NCBI RefSeq assembly: GCF_003051105.1
Contig: NZ_QAOO01000013.1
Span: forward strand, 1 to 64,000
DNA: 64,000 nucleotides
Direction: 5' to 3'
Source of the DNA: Nitrosomonas nitrosa
Lineage (GTDB): Bacteria; Pseudomonadota; Gammaproteobacteria; Burkholderiales; Nitrosomonadaceae
Below, piece after piece: positions 38,426 through 47,757 of the stretch (position 1 is its first letter; the number at the start of each line of letters is the position of its first letter). The translations under genes were made by a program, and so were the position numbers. Below the pieces are notes generated by a model. It was not told the origin of the DNA and searched no databases. It saw only the letters and a list, made by a program, of their open reading frames with translations.

Positions 38426-38434
38426 TGCTAAAAT
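38426..38434 (+). promoter_or_regulatory. Extended -10 promoter of ndk
   Basis: TGCTAAAAT (TG followed by TAAAAT at 38429-38434) lies 35 bases before the ndk ATG. A good -35 is not seen. Confidence 0.4.
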
Positions 38435-38468
38435 ACCTCTCTATTTTTTTAATTTCCTGGAGTGTTTG

Positions 38469-38894
38469 ATGGCTGTTGAAAGAACGTTGTCTATTATCAA
38501 GCCGGATGCGGTAGCTAAAAATGTCATTGGTCAAATCTATTCCAGATTTGAAGCAGCTGGATTAAACATTATTGCTGCGCGCATGATGCATCTTTCCCGG
38601 AGAGAAGCAGAGGCATTTTATGCGGTACATCGCGAACGTCCCTTTTTTAAAGATTTGGTGGAATTTATGATCTCAGGACCTGTCATGGTGCAGGTGCTCG
38701 AAGGTGAGAATGCCATTAGTAAAAATCGCGAACTGATGGGCGCAACCGATCCCAGAAAAGCGGAAAAAGGGACCATCCGCGCTGATTTTGCAGCGAGTAT
38801 CGATGCGAATGCGGTGCATGGTTCTGATGCACCCGAGACAGCGGCGATTGAAATTGCTTGTTTTTTTCCTACGCTAGCTATTTTTTCACGCTAA
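38469..38894 (+). CDS. ndk: Nucleoside diphosphate kinase
   Basis: This 141-residue enzyme transfers the gamma phosphate between nucleoside triphosphates and diphosphates via a phosphohistidine. H117 in NAVHGSDA matches the catalytic histidine of E. coli Ndk, and KPDAV, RPFF and GATDP motifs are intact. The ATG at 38469 has GGAG upstream (38458-38461) and is preferred over the TTG three bases earlier. It opens the ndk-rlmN-pilF-rodZ-ispG-hisS run, which is widely conserved in beta- and gammaproteobacteria. Confidence 0.96.
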   Translation: MAVERTLSIIKPDAVAKNVIGQIYSRFEAAGLNIIAARMMHLSRREAEAFYAVHRERPFFKDLVEFMISGPVMVQVLEGENAISKNRELMGATDPRKAEKGTIRADFAASIDANAVHGSDAPETAAIEIACFFPTLAIFSR

Positions 38895-38921
38895 TGAGAT
38901 TGATAGCCAGGATTGCTTAGC

Positions 38922-40046
38922 ATGGGTGCTGCAGTTAACTTATTGGATTTGGACTCGGCTGGCCTTACGCGTTTTTGTGAGGAAATCGGTGAGAAACCCT
39001 ACCGAGCAAAACAATTGTTACGCTGGATACATCAGCTCGGTTGCTCCGATTTTTCTGAGATGAGTGATTTGGCGAAAGCATTCCGGCAGAAATTGACTGA
39101 GCTGGCCGTCATTCGATCACCTGAAGTGATGAGTGATCATGTGGCTGCAGACGGTACTCGTAAATGGCTTTTGTCGACGGGTGAAGGAAACGCTGTAGAA
39201 ATGGTCTTTATCCCAGAAGTCAATCGGGGAACATTGTGCATTTCAAGTCAGGTAGGTTGCGCGCTGGCCTGTAGTTTTTGTTCGACTGGAAGACAAGGTT
39301 TCAATCGTAATCTGACAGTAGCCGAGATCATTGGCCAGTTATGGTGGGCAAACAAAACGCTTAGAGATGATGAGGCTATTCGTTTTAACCAGGATAATCC
39401 GAACAAAGAGACTGGGCGGGTGATCAGCAATGTCGTGTTCATGGGTATGGGGGAGCCGCTGGCCAATTTCGAGCATGTCGTGACAGCACTGGATTTAATG
39501 CTGGATGATCGAGCGTATGGATTGTCCAGACGGAGACTCACGGTAAGTACTTCTGGTCTCGTGCCAGCAATGGATCGGCTTCGTGCACGTTGTCCCGTAG
39601 CCCTGGCAGTCTCTTTGCATGCGCCAAACGATTCCTTGCGTGACGAGTTGGTTCCCATAAATAAGAAGTACCCTATTCACATGCTGCTGGCTGCCTGTGA
39701 GCGCTATCTGGCTGCTGCGCCGAGAGATTTCATTACTTTCGAGTATGTCATGCTCGACGGTGTCAATGATCGTATTGAGCATGCGCGTGAATTGGTACGG
39801 CTCGTTCGATCCATTCCGTGTAAACTTAATTTAATACCTTTTAATTCATTTATTGGATCGGGCTATCGACGTTCCTCACCCGAAGCGATTCGCGTATTCC
39901 GCGATATTTTGATGCAAGCGGGGCTCGTGACTACAGTGCGCAAGACGCGTGGTGATGATATCGATGCTGCGTGTGGGCAGCTTGCTGGGCAAGTGTTGGA
40001 TAAAACTCGTCGGGCCCAACGTAGTCTGATAAGGATGCCCGGATGA
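38922..40046 (+). CDS. rlmN: 23S rRNA (A2503-C2)/tRNA (A37-C2) methyltransferase RlmN
   Basis: This radical SAM enzyme methylates C2 of adenosine 2503 in 23S rRNA and adenosine 37 in some tRNAs. From ATG 38922 it has 374 residues. The cluster cysteines are C113, C117 and C120 (CALACSFC), and C351 near the C-terminus is the catalytic, transiently methylated cysteine. [14 protein letters not shown] and the SLHAPND motif are typical. It follows ndk by 27 bases and its stop overlaps pilF (ATGA). Confidence 0.96.
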   Translation: MGAAVNLLDLDSAGLTRFCEEIGEKPYRAKQLLRWIHQLGCSDFSEMSDLAKAFRQKLTELAVIRSPEVMSDHVAADGTRKWLLSTGEGNAVEMVFIPEVNRGTLCISSQVGCALACSFCSTGRQGFNRNLTVAEIIGQLWWANKTLRDDEAIRFNQDNPNKETGRVISNVVFMGMGEPLANFEHVVTALDLMLDDRAYGLSRRRLTVSTSGLVPAMDRLRARCPVALAVSLHAPNDSLRDELVPINKKYPIHMLLAACERYLAAAPRDFITFEYVMLDGVNDRIEHARELVRLVRSIPCKLNLIPFNSFIGSGYRRSSPEAIRVFRDILMQAGLVTTVRKTRGDDIDAACGQLAGQVLDKTRRAQRSLIRMPG

Positions 40047-40822
40047 ATTCCGTGCTAAATGGTATCGCGGCGGGAATATTTGTGTTGTTGATTGCGGGGT
40101 GTGCGCAAACACCTACCAAAGGAACGCCGGCTGCCGAAGAAGCGAAAAAGCGGGCACTTCAGAGTGCGCGGATTCATACGGAACTTGCTGGGCAATATTT
40201 TAGTCGCCGTCAATATCGGGTTGCGATCGAAGAGGCCGAAATTGCACTACGTGCAGACCCGACTTATGCACCCGCTTATAATGTGCTAGGCTTGGTTTAT
40301 ATGGATTTGCAGGAAGATACGCGCGCAAAAGCGAATTTTGAGCGTGCACTTAGGATTGCGCCCAATGATCCCGATGCGCATAATAATTTTGGTTGGTTTC
40401 TTTGTCAGCGTCAGCCCGAACAAATGGAACGCGCAGTAGATCATTTCATGAGCGCGCTAAGGGATCCTCTGTATGAAACCCCAGAAAAAACATATTCGAA
40501 TGCCGGTATCTGTGTTTTAAAAAATAACGAGTTTGAGCGTGCCCGCACCTTCTTTCAAAAAGCATTGGTCATTCATCCCAACTTTCCATTGGCGGTACTC
40601 GGATTGATTGAGATCGACTACAAGCGTGGCGAAATAGGAGCGGCAAAATCCGGCATGACACAGTATATGCAGACTTATGCGCTTACACCGGAAAGTTTGT
40701 GGCTAGCCATTCAAATCGAACGGGCGAGCGGGGATCATCAGGCTGAGGCGAGCTATGTTTTTCAATTACAAAGACGTTTTCCAGATTCAAAAGAAGCAAG
40801 AGCGCTGCGTGAAGGCAGATAG
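40043..40822 (+). CDS. pilF: Type IV pilus secretin-assembly lipoprotein PilF/PilW (TPR)
   Basis: This 259-residue lipoprotein has lipobox LIAGC (C20) and about six TPRs. The typical start of the first repeat is [24 protein letters not shown], and the hallmark segment [13 protein letters not shown] is present. PilF is an outer-membrane pilotin that helps assemble the PilQ secretin. Its location directly after rlmN, with a 4-base overlap, and before rodZ supports the call. Confidence 0.92.
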   Translation: MNSVLNGIAAGIFVLLIAGCAQTPTKGTPAAEEAKKRALQSARIHTELAGQYFSRRQYRVAIEEAEIALRADPTYAPAYNVLGLVYMDLQEDTRAKANFERALRIAPNDPDAHNNFGWFLCQRQPEQMERAVDHFMSALRDPLYETPEKTYSNAGICVLKNNEFERARTFFQKALVIHPNFPLAVLGLIEIDYKRGEIGAAKSGMTQYMQTYALTPESLWLAIQIERASGDHQAEASYVFQLQRRFPDSKEARALREGR

Positions 40823-40825
40823 GAT

Positions 40826-41773
40826 ATGAATGAGCGTAACGAGAATAATCAGAATATGCTGGAACCGAAAGGGGGTATTCAGGAAGGCGCAAGTGAATAC
40901 GCAGGGGAGAAATTGGAGGCGGCAGGTGGATTTGGTCAACTGCTGCGCGCTGAGAGGTTAAAGCGTGGATTAAGCATAAATGAAGTCGCGCGACGACTTC
41001 ATTTATCAGCCCAGCAAATTCATGCTATAGAGGAAGAAGATTTTAGTAAACTTCCTTCAGGTACATATTTGCGTGGTTTTATCAAAAATTACAGCAACTT
41101 GCTTCAACTCGATACCAATGCGATGCTCCGATTGTTAACGCAATCGGCGCCCGTAGCATCGCGCCAAAGCATCTTGAAATCGAGCAGTACGGTGCCTTTG
41201 ACCGTATCGAAACGATCCTACAGTGGACGGCGTGGATTGGGGACGATCATGGTATTGATACTGGCACTTCTGGGTTATGGTGTTTATCAAGGTGGTGATT
41301 GGGATCAAGAATCAGTGACGATACTCAAGGAGCCTTCAGGTGATTTGTCGAACTCACAAACGGAGCATGGCCAGGTAACAATGGAACTGCTGTTGCCGCA
41401 ATCTTCTCTGGCACCTTTACCAAGCTTAGAGAAACAGCCAGTACCGGAAACACGTTCACCCGAATTTGGCATAGCGCCAACTACGCCTTCTGTGATTGAA
41501 CCTCCAGTGGTCGAATCCCCTGTCAGTAGCGATAAAACACTGCATTTATCCTTTTCCAAGGATTCGTGGGTGGAGATAAGGGATAGCGATAAAAAAGTGA
41601 TTTTTGTCAAAACAAATCCCAAAGGCACGGAGCAAGTCATTACTGGAGTACCGCCTTTTTATTTGGTGATTGGCAATGCGAGCGGAGTCAATCTTACGTA
41701 CAATGGCAGATCTGTCGATATGACGCCCTATACACGAAAGAGTGATGACGTGGCACGTTTTTCGTTAGAATAG
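40826..41773 (+). CDS. rodZ: Cell-shape protein RodZ
   Basis: This 315-residue inner-membrane protein links MreB to the elongation machinery. A cytoplasmic helix-turn-helix domain (about 35-100: GFGQLLRAERLKRGLSINEVARRLHLS) is followed by one membrane helix (about 138-154), a proline-rich periplasmic linker and a C-terminal DUF4115 domain (about 230-315, with LHLSFSKDSWVEIRD). The gene lies between pilF and ispG, as in many proteobacteria, where its transcription with ispG is usual. Confidence 0.93.
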   Translation: MNERNENNQNMLEPKGGIQEGASEYAGEKLEAAGGFGQLLRAERLKRGLSINEVARRLHLSAQQIHAIEEEDFSKLPSGTYLRGFIKNYSNLLQLDTNAMLRLLTQSAPVASRQSILKSSSTVPLTVSKRSYSGRRGLGTIMVLILALLGYGVYQGGDWDQESVTILKEPSGDLSNSQTEHGQVTMELLLPQSSLAPLPSLEKQPVPETRSPEFGIAPTTPSVIEPPVVESPVSSDKTLHLSFSKDSWVEIRDSDKKVIFVKTNPKGTEQVITGVPPFYLVIGNASGVNLTYNGRSVDMTPYTRKSDDVARFSLE

Positions 41774-41823
41774 ATTGTTCAATTTTTTTCTCCAAACGGT
41801 AGATTTTTTTAGGTTTTTTGGAT

Positions 41824-43068
41824 ATGTCTCAAAATAAGATTTCTTTTCCACGGCGCAAAAGTGTGGGTGTGCGCGTTGGCGCCATTACCATTGGGGGCGA
41901 CGCGCCTGTCGTCGTGCAGTCAATGACGAATACCGATACGGCAGATGAAGTTGCAACTGCCATACAGGTTGCGCAATTGGCGCGTGCGGGCTCCGAGTTG
42001 GTACGCATTACTGTCAATACTGCAGAAGCCGCGAGCGCGGTACCGGCGATACGCGCAAGATTGGATGATATGGGCTGCGATGTCCCGCTGGTAGGGGATT
42101 TTCATTTCAATGGCCACAAACTGCTGACGGCTTACCCCGATTGTGCGAAGGCACTTGCAAAGTATCGTATCAATCCGGGGAATGTCGGCCATGGCAAGAA
42201 GCGTGATGAGCAATTTGCCACGTTGATCGAGACGGCATGTAAATACGACAAACCCGTACGTATCGGTGTCAATTGGGGAAGCCTCGATCCGGAAATGCTG
42301 GCGCGTATCATGGATGAGAACGCCCGTTCCGCTGAGCCGATGGATGCGGGTTTTGTGATGCGTAAAGCGCTTATTACCTCGGCTTTGGAAAGTGCGGCTA
42401 AGGCCGAGGAATTGGGTTTGCCACGGGACCATATTGTGTTGTCGTGTAAAGTTAGCGGCGTGCAGGATTTGATTGCGGTTTATCGCGATCTGGCAGCGCA
42501 ATGTGATTACGCGCTACACTTGGGTTTGACCGAGGCCGGAATGGGTTCAAAGGGGATTGTCGCTTCGACTGCGGCACTGGCTGTGCTATTGTTTGAAGGT
42601 ATCGGCGATACTATCCGGATATCGTTAACGCCTGAACCTGGAGGAGATCGTACACGAGAAGTCATCGTCGCCCAGGAAATCTTGCAGACGATGGGGCTGC
42701 GTGCTTTTGTTCCGTTGGTGGCGGCATGCCCAGGTTGCGGGCGCACGACCAGTACTTATTTCCAGGAACTGGCTGAAAGTATCCAGCTTTATGTGCGCGA
42801 GCAGATGGTGACTTGGCGGCAAGAATACGATGGGGTAGAAAACATGACACTCGCAGTAATGGGGTGTGTGGTCAATGGCCCAGGAGAAAGCAAGCATGCC
42901 AATATCGGTATTAGCTTGCCGGGCTCGGGCGAGAATCCAGTTGCGCCCGTTTATGTCGATGGGCGAAAAACGGTTACCTTGAAAGGTGATAATATTGCCG
43001 GCGAATTTAGGCATATCGTCGACGAATACGTGCGCACCAAGTATCAAAAAAAATCGATCAATGTCTAA
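41824..43068 (+). CDS. ispG: 4-hydroxy-3-methylbut-2-enyl-diphosphate synthase
   Basis: This enzyme carries out the penultimate step of the MEP isoprenoid pathway, reducing MEcPP to HMBPP. From ATG 41824 it has 414 residues, with cluster cysteines C302, C305 and C348 and the fourth ligand E355 in NGPGE. The TIM-barrel start [24 protein letters not shown] is intact. A TTG six bases upstream is a less likely start. The stop overlaps the hisS start by 8 bases. Confidence 0.96.
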   Translation: MSQNKISFPRRKSVGVRVGAITIGGDAPVVVQSMTNTDTADEVATAIQVAQLARAGSELVRITVNTAEAASAVPAIRARLDDMGCDVPLVGDFHFNGHKLLTAYPDCAKALAKYRINPGNVGHGKKRDEQFATLIETACKYDKPVRIGVNWGSLDPEMLARIMDENARSAEPMDAGFVMRKALITSALESAAKAEELGLPRDHIVLSCKVSGVQDLIAVYRDLAAQCDYALHLGLTEAGMGSKGIVASTAALAVLLFEGIGDTIRISLTPEPGGDRTREVIVAQEILQTMGLRAFVPLVAACPGCGRTTSTYFQELAESIQLYVREQMVTWRQEYDGVENMTLAVMGCVVNGPGESKHANIGISLPGSGENPVAPVYVDGRKTVTLKGDNIAGEFRHIVDEYVRTKYQKKSINV

Positions 43069-44320
43069 TGTAATTCAGGCGATCCGCGGGATGAACGACA
43101 TCCTGCCGGATGAAACGCATTGTTGGGCCTTTTTCGAAGATACCGTCCGCAGCTGGTTAGATGGTTACGGTTATCGTAATATCCGTATGCCTATCGTCGA
43201 GCAGACCGATTTATTCATCCGTTCCATTGGTGCCATAACCGATATTGTCGAGAAGGAGATGTACACGTTTGTGGACCATCTGAATGGCGACAGTTTAACA
43301 TTACGCCCAGAAGGAACCGCTTCTTGTGTGCGTGCCGTGCTCGAACATAATCTATTGTATGCGGGACCTCAAAGGTTGTATTACCATGGGCCGATGTTTC
43401 GTCACGAGCGCCCACAAAAAGGACGCTATCGTCAATTCCATCAAGTTGGTGTTGAGGCGCTTGGTTTTTCAGATCCGGATATCGATGCGGAATTGATCAT
43501 CATGTGTGCCCGGCTGTGGCGTCGATTGGGCATCTCGGGGGTACGTTTAGAAATTGGCACGTTAGGAAGCCCGGAGTCGCGCTCGGTTTATCGTGCGAGA
43601 CTCATCAAATATTTTGAGCAGTTTCAGAATGACCTTGATGAGGATGCACGCAGACGTTTGTATAGTAATCCACTGCGTATTTTGGATAGTAAAAATCCAC
43701 TCATGCGCGAGATCCTGGCAGGAGCGCCGCGACTATTAGATGATCTGGATGAAGATTCCTTGAAGCATTTTGAAGTGTTGCAGCGCTTGCTGCACGACCA
43801 GGGTGTGAGTTTCGAGATTAATTCTCGACTGGTAAGAGGATTGGATTATTACAATCGCACCGTATTCGAGTGGGTGACCGACAAGTTGGGCGCTCAGGGA
43901 ACAATCTGTGCCGGTGGCCGTTATGATGGACTGATTGCTCAGATGGGCGGCAAATCTGCACCTGCGTGCGGGTTTGCGATGGGAATAGAGCGGATTCTCG
44001 CATTGATGGATGAAACTGAGATAGCTAGACCGGTGGTCGATGTTTACGTCGTTCATCAAGGAGAGCAGGCGACGAGATTTGCCTGGAAAACAGTGGAGCA
44101 CTTTCGCGATGAAGGTTTAAATGCGATTTTGCATTGCGGTGGTGGAAGCTTCAAATCACAAATGAAAAAAGCGGATGCGAGTGGAGCACGTTTTGCTGTC
44201 ATCATTGGTGATGACGAAGCAAAAGAGGACGAAGTCAGTATCAAACCATTGCGTGAAGCGGCTGAGCAGGTAAGAGTAGGATTAGAAGAAGCTGGCGTAC
44301 TACTCAAACGAGTTGAATGA
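43061..44320 (+). CDS. hisS: Histidyl-tRNA synthetase
   Basis: This class II synthetase charges tRNA-His. The ATG at 43061, just inside the end of ispG, gives [16 protein letters not shown], the standard N-terminus and 419 residues; a longer frame exists but would overlap ispG by 83 bases. Motif 2 ([17 protein letters not shown]), the histidine-A box ([12 protein letters not shown]) and motif 3 (GFAMGIERI) are present. Confidence 0.96.
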   Translation: MSNVIQAIRGMNDILPDETHCWAFFEDTVRSWLDGYGYRNIRMPIVEQTDLFIRSIGAITDIVEKEMYTFVDHLNGDSLTLRPEGTASCVRAVLEHNLLYAGPQRLYYHGPMFRHERPQKGRYRQFHQVGVEALGFSDPDIDAELIIMCARLWRRLGISGVRLEIGTLGSPESRSVYRARLIKYFEQFQNDLDEDARRRLYSNPLRILDSKNPLMREILAGAPRLLDDLDEDSLKHFEVLQRLLHDQGVSFEINSRLVRGLDYYNRTVFEWVTDKLGAQGTICAGGRYDGLIAQMGGKSAPACGFAMGIERILALMDETEIARPVVDVYVVHQGEQATRFAWKTVEHFRDEGLNAILHCGGGSFKSQMKKADASGARFAVIIGDDEAKEDEVSIKPLREAAEQVRVGLEEAGVLLKRVE

Positions 44321-44346
44321 TTTAATTATCTGGACGGGTAAATAAA

Positions 44347-44994
44347 ATGGCGGCATATAATCCGGAAGAGCAGGAAAAAATTGAAGGACTAAAGGCTTGG
44401 TGGACAGCGCATGGCAATACGGTGATTATTATCCTGACCACTTTGATCGCTACGATCGTCGGTATACAAGCCTGGAATTACTATACAAGACAGCAAGCGC
44501 AGCAGGCAGCCGACCTATTCACCGTATTGCAACAACAGGTCGAGAAAAGTGGCGATCCTGTAAAAATCAATGATGCAGCTTACTTGCTGATGGAAGGTTT
44601 TCCCTCGAGCGGCTATGCAGCACGCGCAGCGCTGATTGCTGCGCAAGCGAATGTCAATGCTGGAGATCTAGCAGAGGCAAGTGGAAAACTGCAATGGATC
44701 CTTGATCATAGCAAGGAGCCTGAGCTGAAAGATATTGCTCGGCTACGCCTTGCAAGAGTCTTGCTGGATGAACAAAAATATGATGAGGCTTTGCGCCATT
44801 TGAATGCTGCACATGGAGAATCGTTCGCAGGACTTTATGCCGATATGAAAGGGGATGTGCTAGCCGCTTCTGGAAGCATAGAGGAAGCTCGTGCTGCATA
44901 TCAGCAAGCTATTGACAAATTAAGTGAAGGGCGAAGTGCCTATCAGAACATCGTGCAGATGAAGCTAGATGGTTTGAGATCACACGCAGAGTAA
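44347..44994 (+). CDS. yfgM: YfgM-type membrane TPR protein
   Basis: This 215-residue inner-membrane protein has a short cytoplasmic N-terminus, one transmembrane helix (about residues 22-42, TVIIILTTLIATIVGIQAW) and periplasmic TPR-like repeats. E. coli YfgM associates with PpiD and the Sec translocon. Its place between hisS and bamB is the conserved one. No catalytic motif. Confidence 0.9.
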   Translation: MAAYNPEEQEKIEGLKAWWTAHGNTVIIILTTLIATIVGIQAWNYYTRQQAQQAADLFTVLQQQVEKSGDPVKINDAAYLLMEGFPSSGYAARAALIAAQANVNAGDLAEASGKLQWILDHSKEPELKDIARLRLARVLLDEQKYDEALRHLNAAHGESFAGLYADMKGDVLAASGSIEEARAAYQQAIDKLSEGRSAYQNIVQMKLDGLRSHAE

Positions 44995-45009
44995 GAAGGA
45001 TTTTTCAAT

Positions 45010-46221
45010 TTGTGTTCGGTGCGCGTTTCGTTGCTTAGAATCGACCCTTCTTTTCGATCCCTCATTTTAGCCTTTGTGCTGGCGACGCTGTCCGGTTGCG
45101 CAAGTATGGGCGATCTCGGCATTAGCAATCTCGTCGACATGATGAGTAGTAAAGAGGAAGTTGAGGTCGATGAGGAGGAGATTGCAGCGTTAAAAGCTGC
45201 ACCTGAAATACCCCAGCTCTGGCATTACAGCATGAGTGAGAGCAAGGTCGCCGTATTTTCTCCGGTATATGAAAATGGCGCAATCTATGTTGCCGATACT
45301 AAAGGCGTGCTCGCGCGCTTAAATCCCGATACAGGCAAAGAAATTTGGCAAATCAAGACCCGTCACCGCTTTTCTGGAGGAGTCGGTGCAGGTCAGGGTA
45401 TGCTCCTGGTCGGTACTTTCAAGGGTGAAGTGCTTGCGTTTGATGAAAGGGGGGATGAGCTCTGGAAGGTGCGCGTGACTAGCGAAGTGTTGAGTCCACC
45501 ACAGGCCGATAATGATGTCGTTGTCGTTCGCAGCGGTGATGGGCGGATTTTTGGTTTGGATGCGGCTGATGGTACGCGCAAATGGATTTACCAAGGACCA
45601 ACGCCTGCCTTGACCATAAGAAATTATGCCAGCGTGTTGATAACCCGTGGTGCCGTATTCGCAGGTTTGGCGGGTGGTAAGCTGGTGGCTATGAATTTGT
45701 TTAACGGAAATGTGGGTTGGGAGTCGACCGTTGCTCAACCCCGGGGTGTGACCGAGCTGGAGCGTATGACGGATATTGTAGGCTTGCCAGTGATTGATGA
45801 TCAGCAAGTCTGTGCCGTGGCTTATAACGGACGTATCGGTTGTTTTGATATGATGGATGGCAGCCAAATTTGGGCAAGGGATGCATCCAGCAACGCAGGC
45901 CTTACCATGGATGGCAACAATGTTTATGTCAGCGAAGATCGTGGCGCGGTAGTGGCTTATGATAAAAGAAGCGGAGCTATGATGTGGAAACAAGCCAAGC
46001 TCGGAAGCCGTAAGTTGTCTGCACCGCTGCTTGTTCGTGGTGGATTGTTAGCGGTGGGCGATGCAGATGGCAATGTGACTTTGCTAAGACGCCATGATGG
46101 TAGTGTGATAGCACGCGCTGCCACGGATGGCAGCGCTATTCTAAGTAGCCCAGGGTACCTGCCTGACGGCTTTGTCGTGCAAACCTCAAAAGGGGGTGTT
46201 TATGCGTTTGCTGTACAATAA
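45010..46221 (+). CDS. bamB: Outer-membrane assembly lipoprotein BamB
   Basis: This 403-residue lipoprotein has a lipobox LSGC (C30) and PQQ-like beta-propeller repeats. Each blade has an AxDxxTGKxxW-type signature, for example ARLNPDTGKEIWQIKT, VLAFDERGDELWKV and GCFDMMDGSQIWARD. It is a subunit of the BAM complex that inserts outer-membrane proteins. The start is a TTG with AGAAGGA upstream (44994-45000); a GTG at 45019 is an alternative. It lies between yfgM and der, as in E. coli. Confidence 0.93.
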   Translation: MCSVRVSLLRIDPSFRSLILAFVLATLSGCASMGDLGISNLVDMMSSKEEVEVDEEEIAALKAAPEIPQLWHYSMSESKVAVFSPVYENGAIYVADTKGVLARLNPDTGKEIWQIKTRHRFSGGVGAGQGMLLVGTFKGEVLAFDERGDELWKVRVTSEVLSPPQADNDVVVVRSGDGRIFGLDAADGTRKWIYQGPTPALTIRNYASVLITRGAVFAGLAGGKLVAMNLFNGNVGWESTVAQPRGVTELERMTDIVGLPVIDDQQVCAVAYNGRIGCFDMMDGSQIWARDASSNAGLTMDGNNVYVSEDRGAVVAYDKRSGAMMWKQAKLGSRKLSAPLLVRGGLLAVGDADGNVTLLRRHDGSVIARAATDGSAILSSPGYLPDGFVVQTSKGGVYAFAVQ

Positions 46222-46262
46222 CATCGCTTTGTGACTCACTTTATACGATAGCACTTTCAGTA

Positions 46263-46289
46263 TTTTCACTACTGGCCTGGTGGTGAAAA
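46263..46289 (+). repeat. Hairpin between bamB and der
   Basis: TTTTCACTAC (46263-46272) pairs with GTGGTGAAAA (46280-46289), one G-U pair, around a 7-base loop. Only a broken C/T-rich tract (ACCCTTTTC) follows, so it may attenuate rather than terminate transcription into der. Confidence 0.4.
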
Positions 46290-46323
46290 CACCCTTTTCA
46301 GGCACCCATTATTCCCGGTAATC

Positions 46324-47727
46324 ATGAAACCTACGCTTGTATTGGTCGGGCGACCCAATGTTGGTAAATCAACGCTCTTTAACCGTCTGACGCGAAGCCG
46401 TGACGCTATCGTGGCAGATATTCCCGGATTGACGCGTGACCGGCACTATGGCCACGGTAAATTAGGCGACAAACCTTATATCGTAGTGGATACGGGAGGA
46501 TTCGAACCTGTTGTGAAATCGGGAGTGCTGCATGCGATGGCTCGGCAAACACTGCAAGCCGTGGATGAATCCGATATGGTCTTGTTTGTGGTCGATGGCC
46601 GCCAAGGAGTGATGCCGCATGACAAAATCATTGCTGATCAATTACGCCAGACAGGCCGAAAAATTATGTTGGTGGTGAATAAAACCGAGGGTATGCGGAC
46701 TGCGTTTGCTACATCGGAATTTTTTGAACTGGGTCTCGGCGAACCTTGTGCCATTTCAGCGATTCATGGCGATCACGTGGGTGAATTGGTCGAATTGGCT
46801 TTGAGCGGCTTTCATACACAACTAGAGGAGGCGGAGGCGGAGGCGGGAAAGTACCCAAAAATTGCCGTTGTGGGCCGCCCCAATGTCGGTAAATCAACAT
46901 TGATCAATACGCTATTGGGAGAGGAACGTGTCATCGCCTTCGATCAACCAGGCACTACCCGGGACAGTATTTATATCGATTTCGAATACAATCGGCGTCG
47001 CTACACGCTGATTGATACAGCAGGTTTGCGTCGTCGTGGAAAAGTATTTGAAACCATAGAAAAGTTTTCAGTCATTAAAACGCTGCAGGCGATCGAGGAT
47101 GCCAATGTGGTGGTGCTGGTGCTGGACGCAAGGAGCGAAATTTCTGACCAGGATACGCATATCGCAGGATTCATACTGGAAACAGGCAGGGCATTGGTTA
47201 TCGCCATCAATAAGTGGGATGGGATGGATAACTATCAGCGGGAGATCGTCAAACGCGAAATTGCGCGAAGATTCGGATTCCTGGATTTTGCCAAATATCA
47301 CTTTATTTCTGCGCTTCATGGAAGCGGTATAAAAGGGTTGTTTCCTTCGATTGATGCGGCGTATGCGGCAGCAATGGCGCATCTACCCACACCCAAGCTG
47401 ACAAGAGCATTATTGGCTGCAGTGGCTAAGCAAGCACCTCCGCGGGGCGGCATGTCACGCCCTAAGTTGCGTTATGCTCACCAGGGTGGCTCCAATCCTC
47501 CACTGATTATCATTCATGGCAGTATGCTGAATCATGTGCCCGAAACTTACCGGCGTTACCTGGAAAATACGTTTCGAGATACCTTTCAATTAGAAGGGAC
47601 ACCGCTGCGCGTGGAATTCAGGACAGGCCATAACCCTTATGCCAATAAAAAGCCCGCGCCATTGACTGAAGAGGAAGCCAAACGCGCCCATAGCCGTCGG
47701 CGACGGAACAGAAAGAAATATGGCTGA
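46324..47727 (+). CDS. der: Ribosome-assembly GTPase Der (EngA)
   Basis: This 467-residue essential GTPase has two tandem G domains with GRPNVGKST at 9-17 and 184-192. Further G motifs are DTGGF (56-60) and [10 protein letters not shown] for G3, and NKTEG (119-123) and NKWDG for G4. A KH-like C-terminal domain ends in a basic tail. It acts in maturation of the 50S ribosomal subunit. Last gene of the ndk-der run, convergent with the aas gene. Confidence 0.97.
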   Translation: MKPTLVLVGRPNVGKSTLFNRLTRSRDAIVADIPGLTRDRHYGHGKLGDKPYIVVDTGGFEPVVKSGVLHAMARQTLQAVDESDMVLFVVDGRQGVMPHDKIIADQLRQTGRKIMLVVNKTEGMRTAFATSEFFELGLGEPCAISAIHGDHVGELVELALSGFHTQLEEAEAEAGKYPKIAVVGRPNVGKSTLINTLLGEERVIAFDQPGTTRDSIYIDFEYNRRRYTLIDTAGLRRRGKVFETIEKFSVIKTLQAIEDANVVVLVLDARSEISDQDTHIAGFILETGRALVIAINKWDGMDNYQREIVKREIARRFGFLDFAKYHFISALHGSGIKGLFPSIDAAYAAAMAHLPTPKLTRALLAAVAKQAPPRGGMSRPKLRYAHQGGSNPPLIIIHGSMLNHVPETYRRYLENTFRDTFQLEGTPLRVEFRTGHNPYANKKPAPLTEEEAKRAHSRRRRNRKKYG

Positions 47728-47757
47728 GCGAGCTTTATCCGTCCTGGAAAATCGAAT

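Larger units (their letters stand above)
38045..38468. other. 424-base intergenic region upstream of ndk
   Basis: No gene is seen. The region holds an 8-bp dyad (38367-38393) and an extended -10 element (38426-38434), both described separately, and otherwise AT-rich sequence. It separates the divergent aminotransferase and ndk genes. Confidence 0.6.

Noticed and set aside
42986-43060. Upstream extension of hisS within ispG
   Set aside because: The extension is out-of-frame ispG sequence; the ATG at 43061 gives the canonical HisS N-terminus.
45319-45993. 224-residue minus-strand frame inside bamB
   Set aside because: Antisense shadow of the beta-propeller repeats; no independent support.
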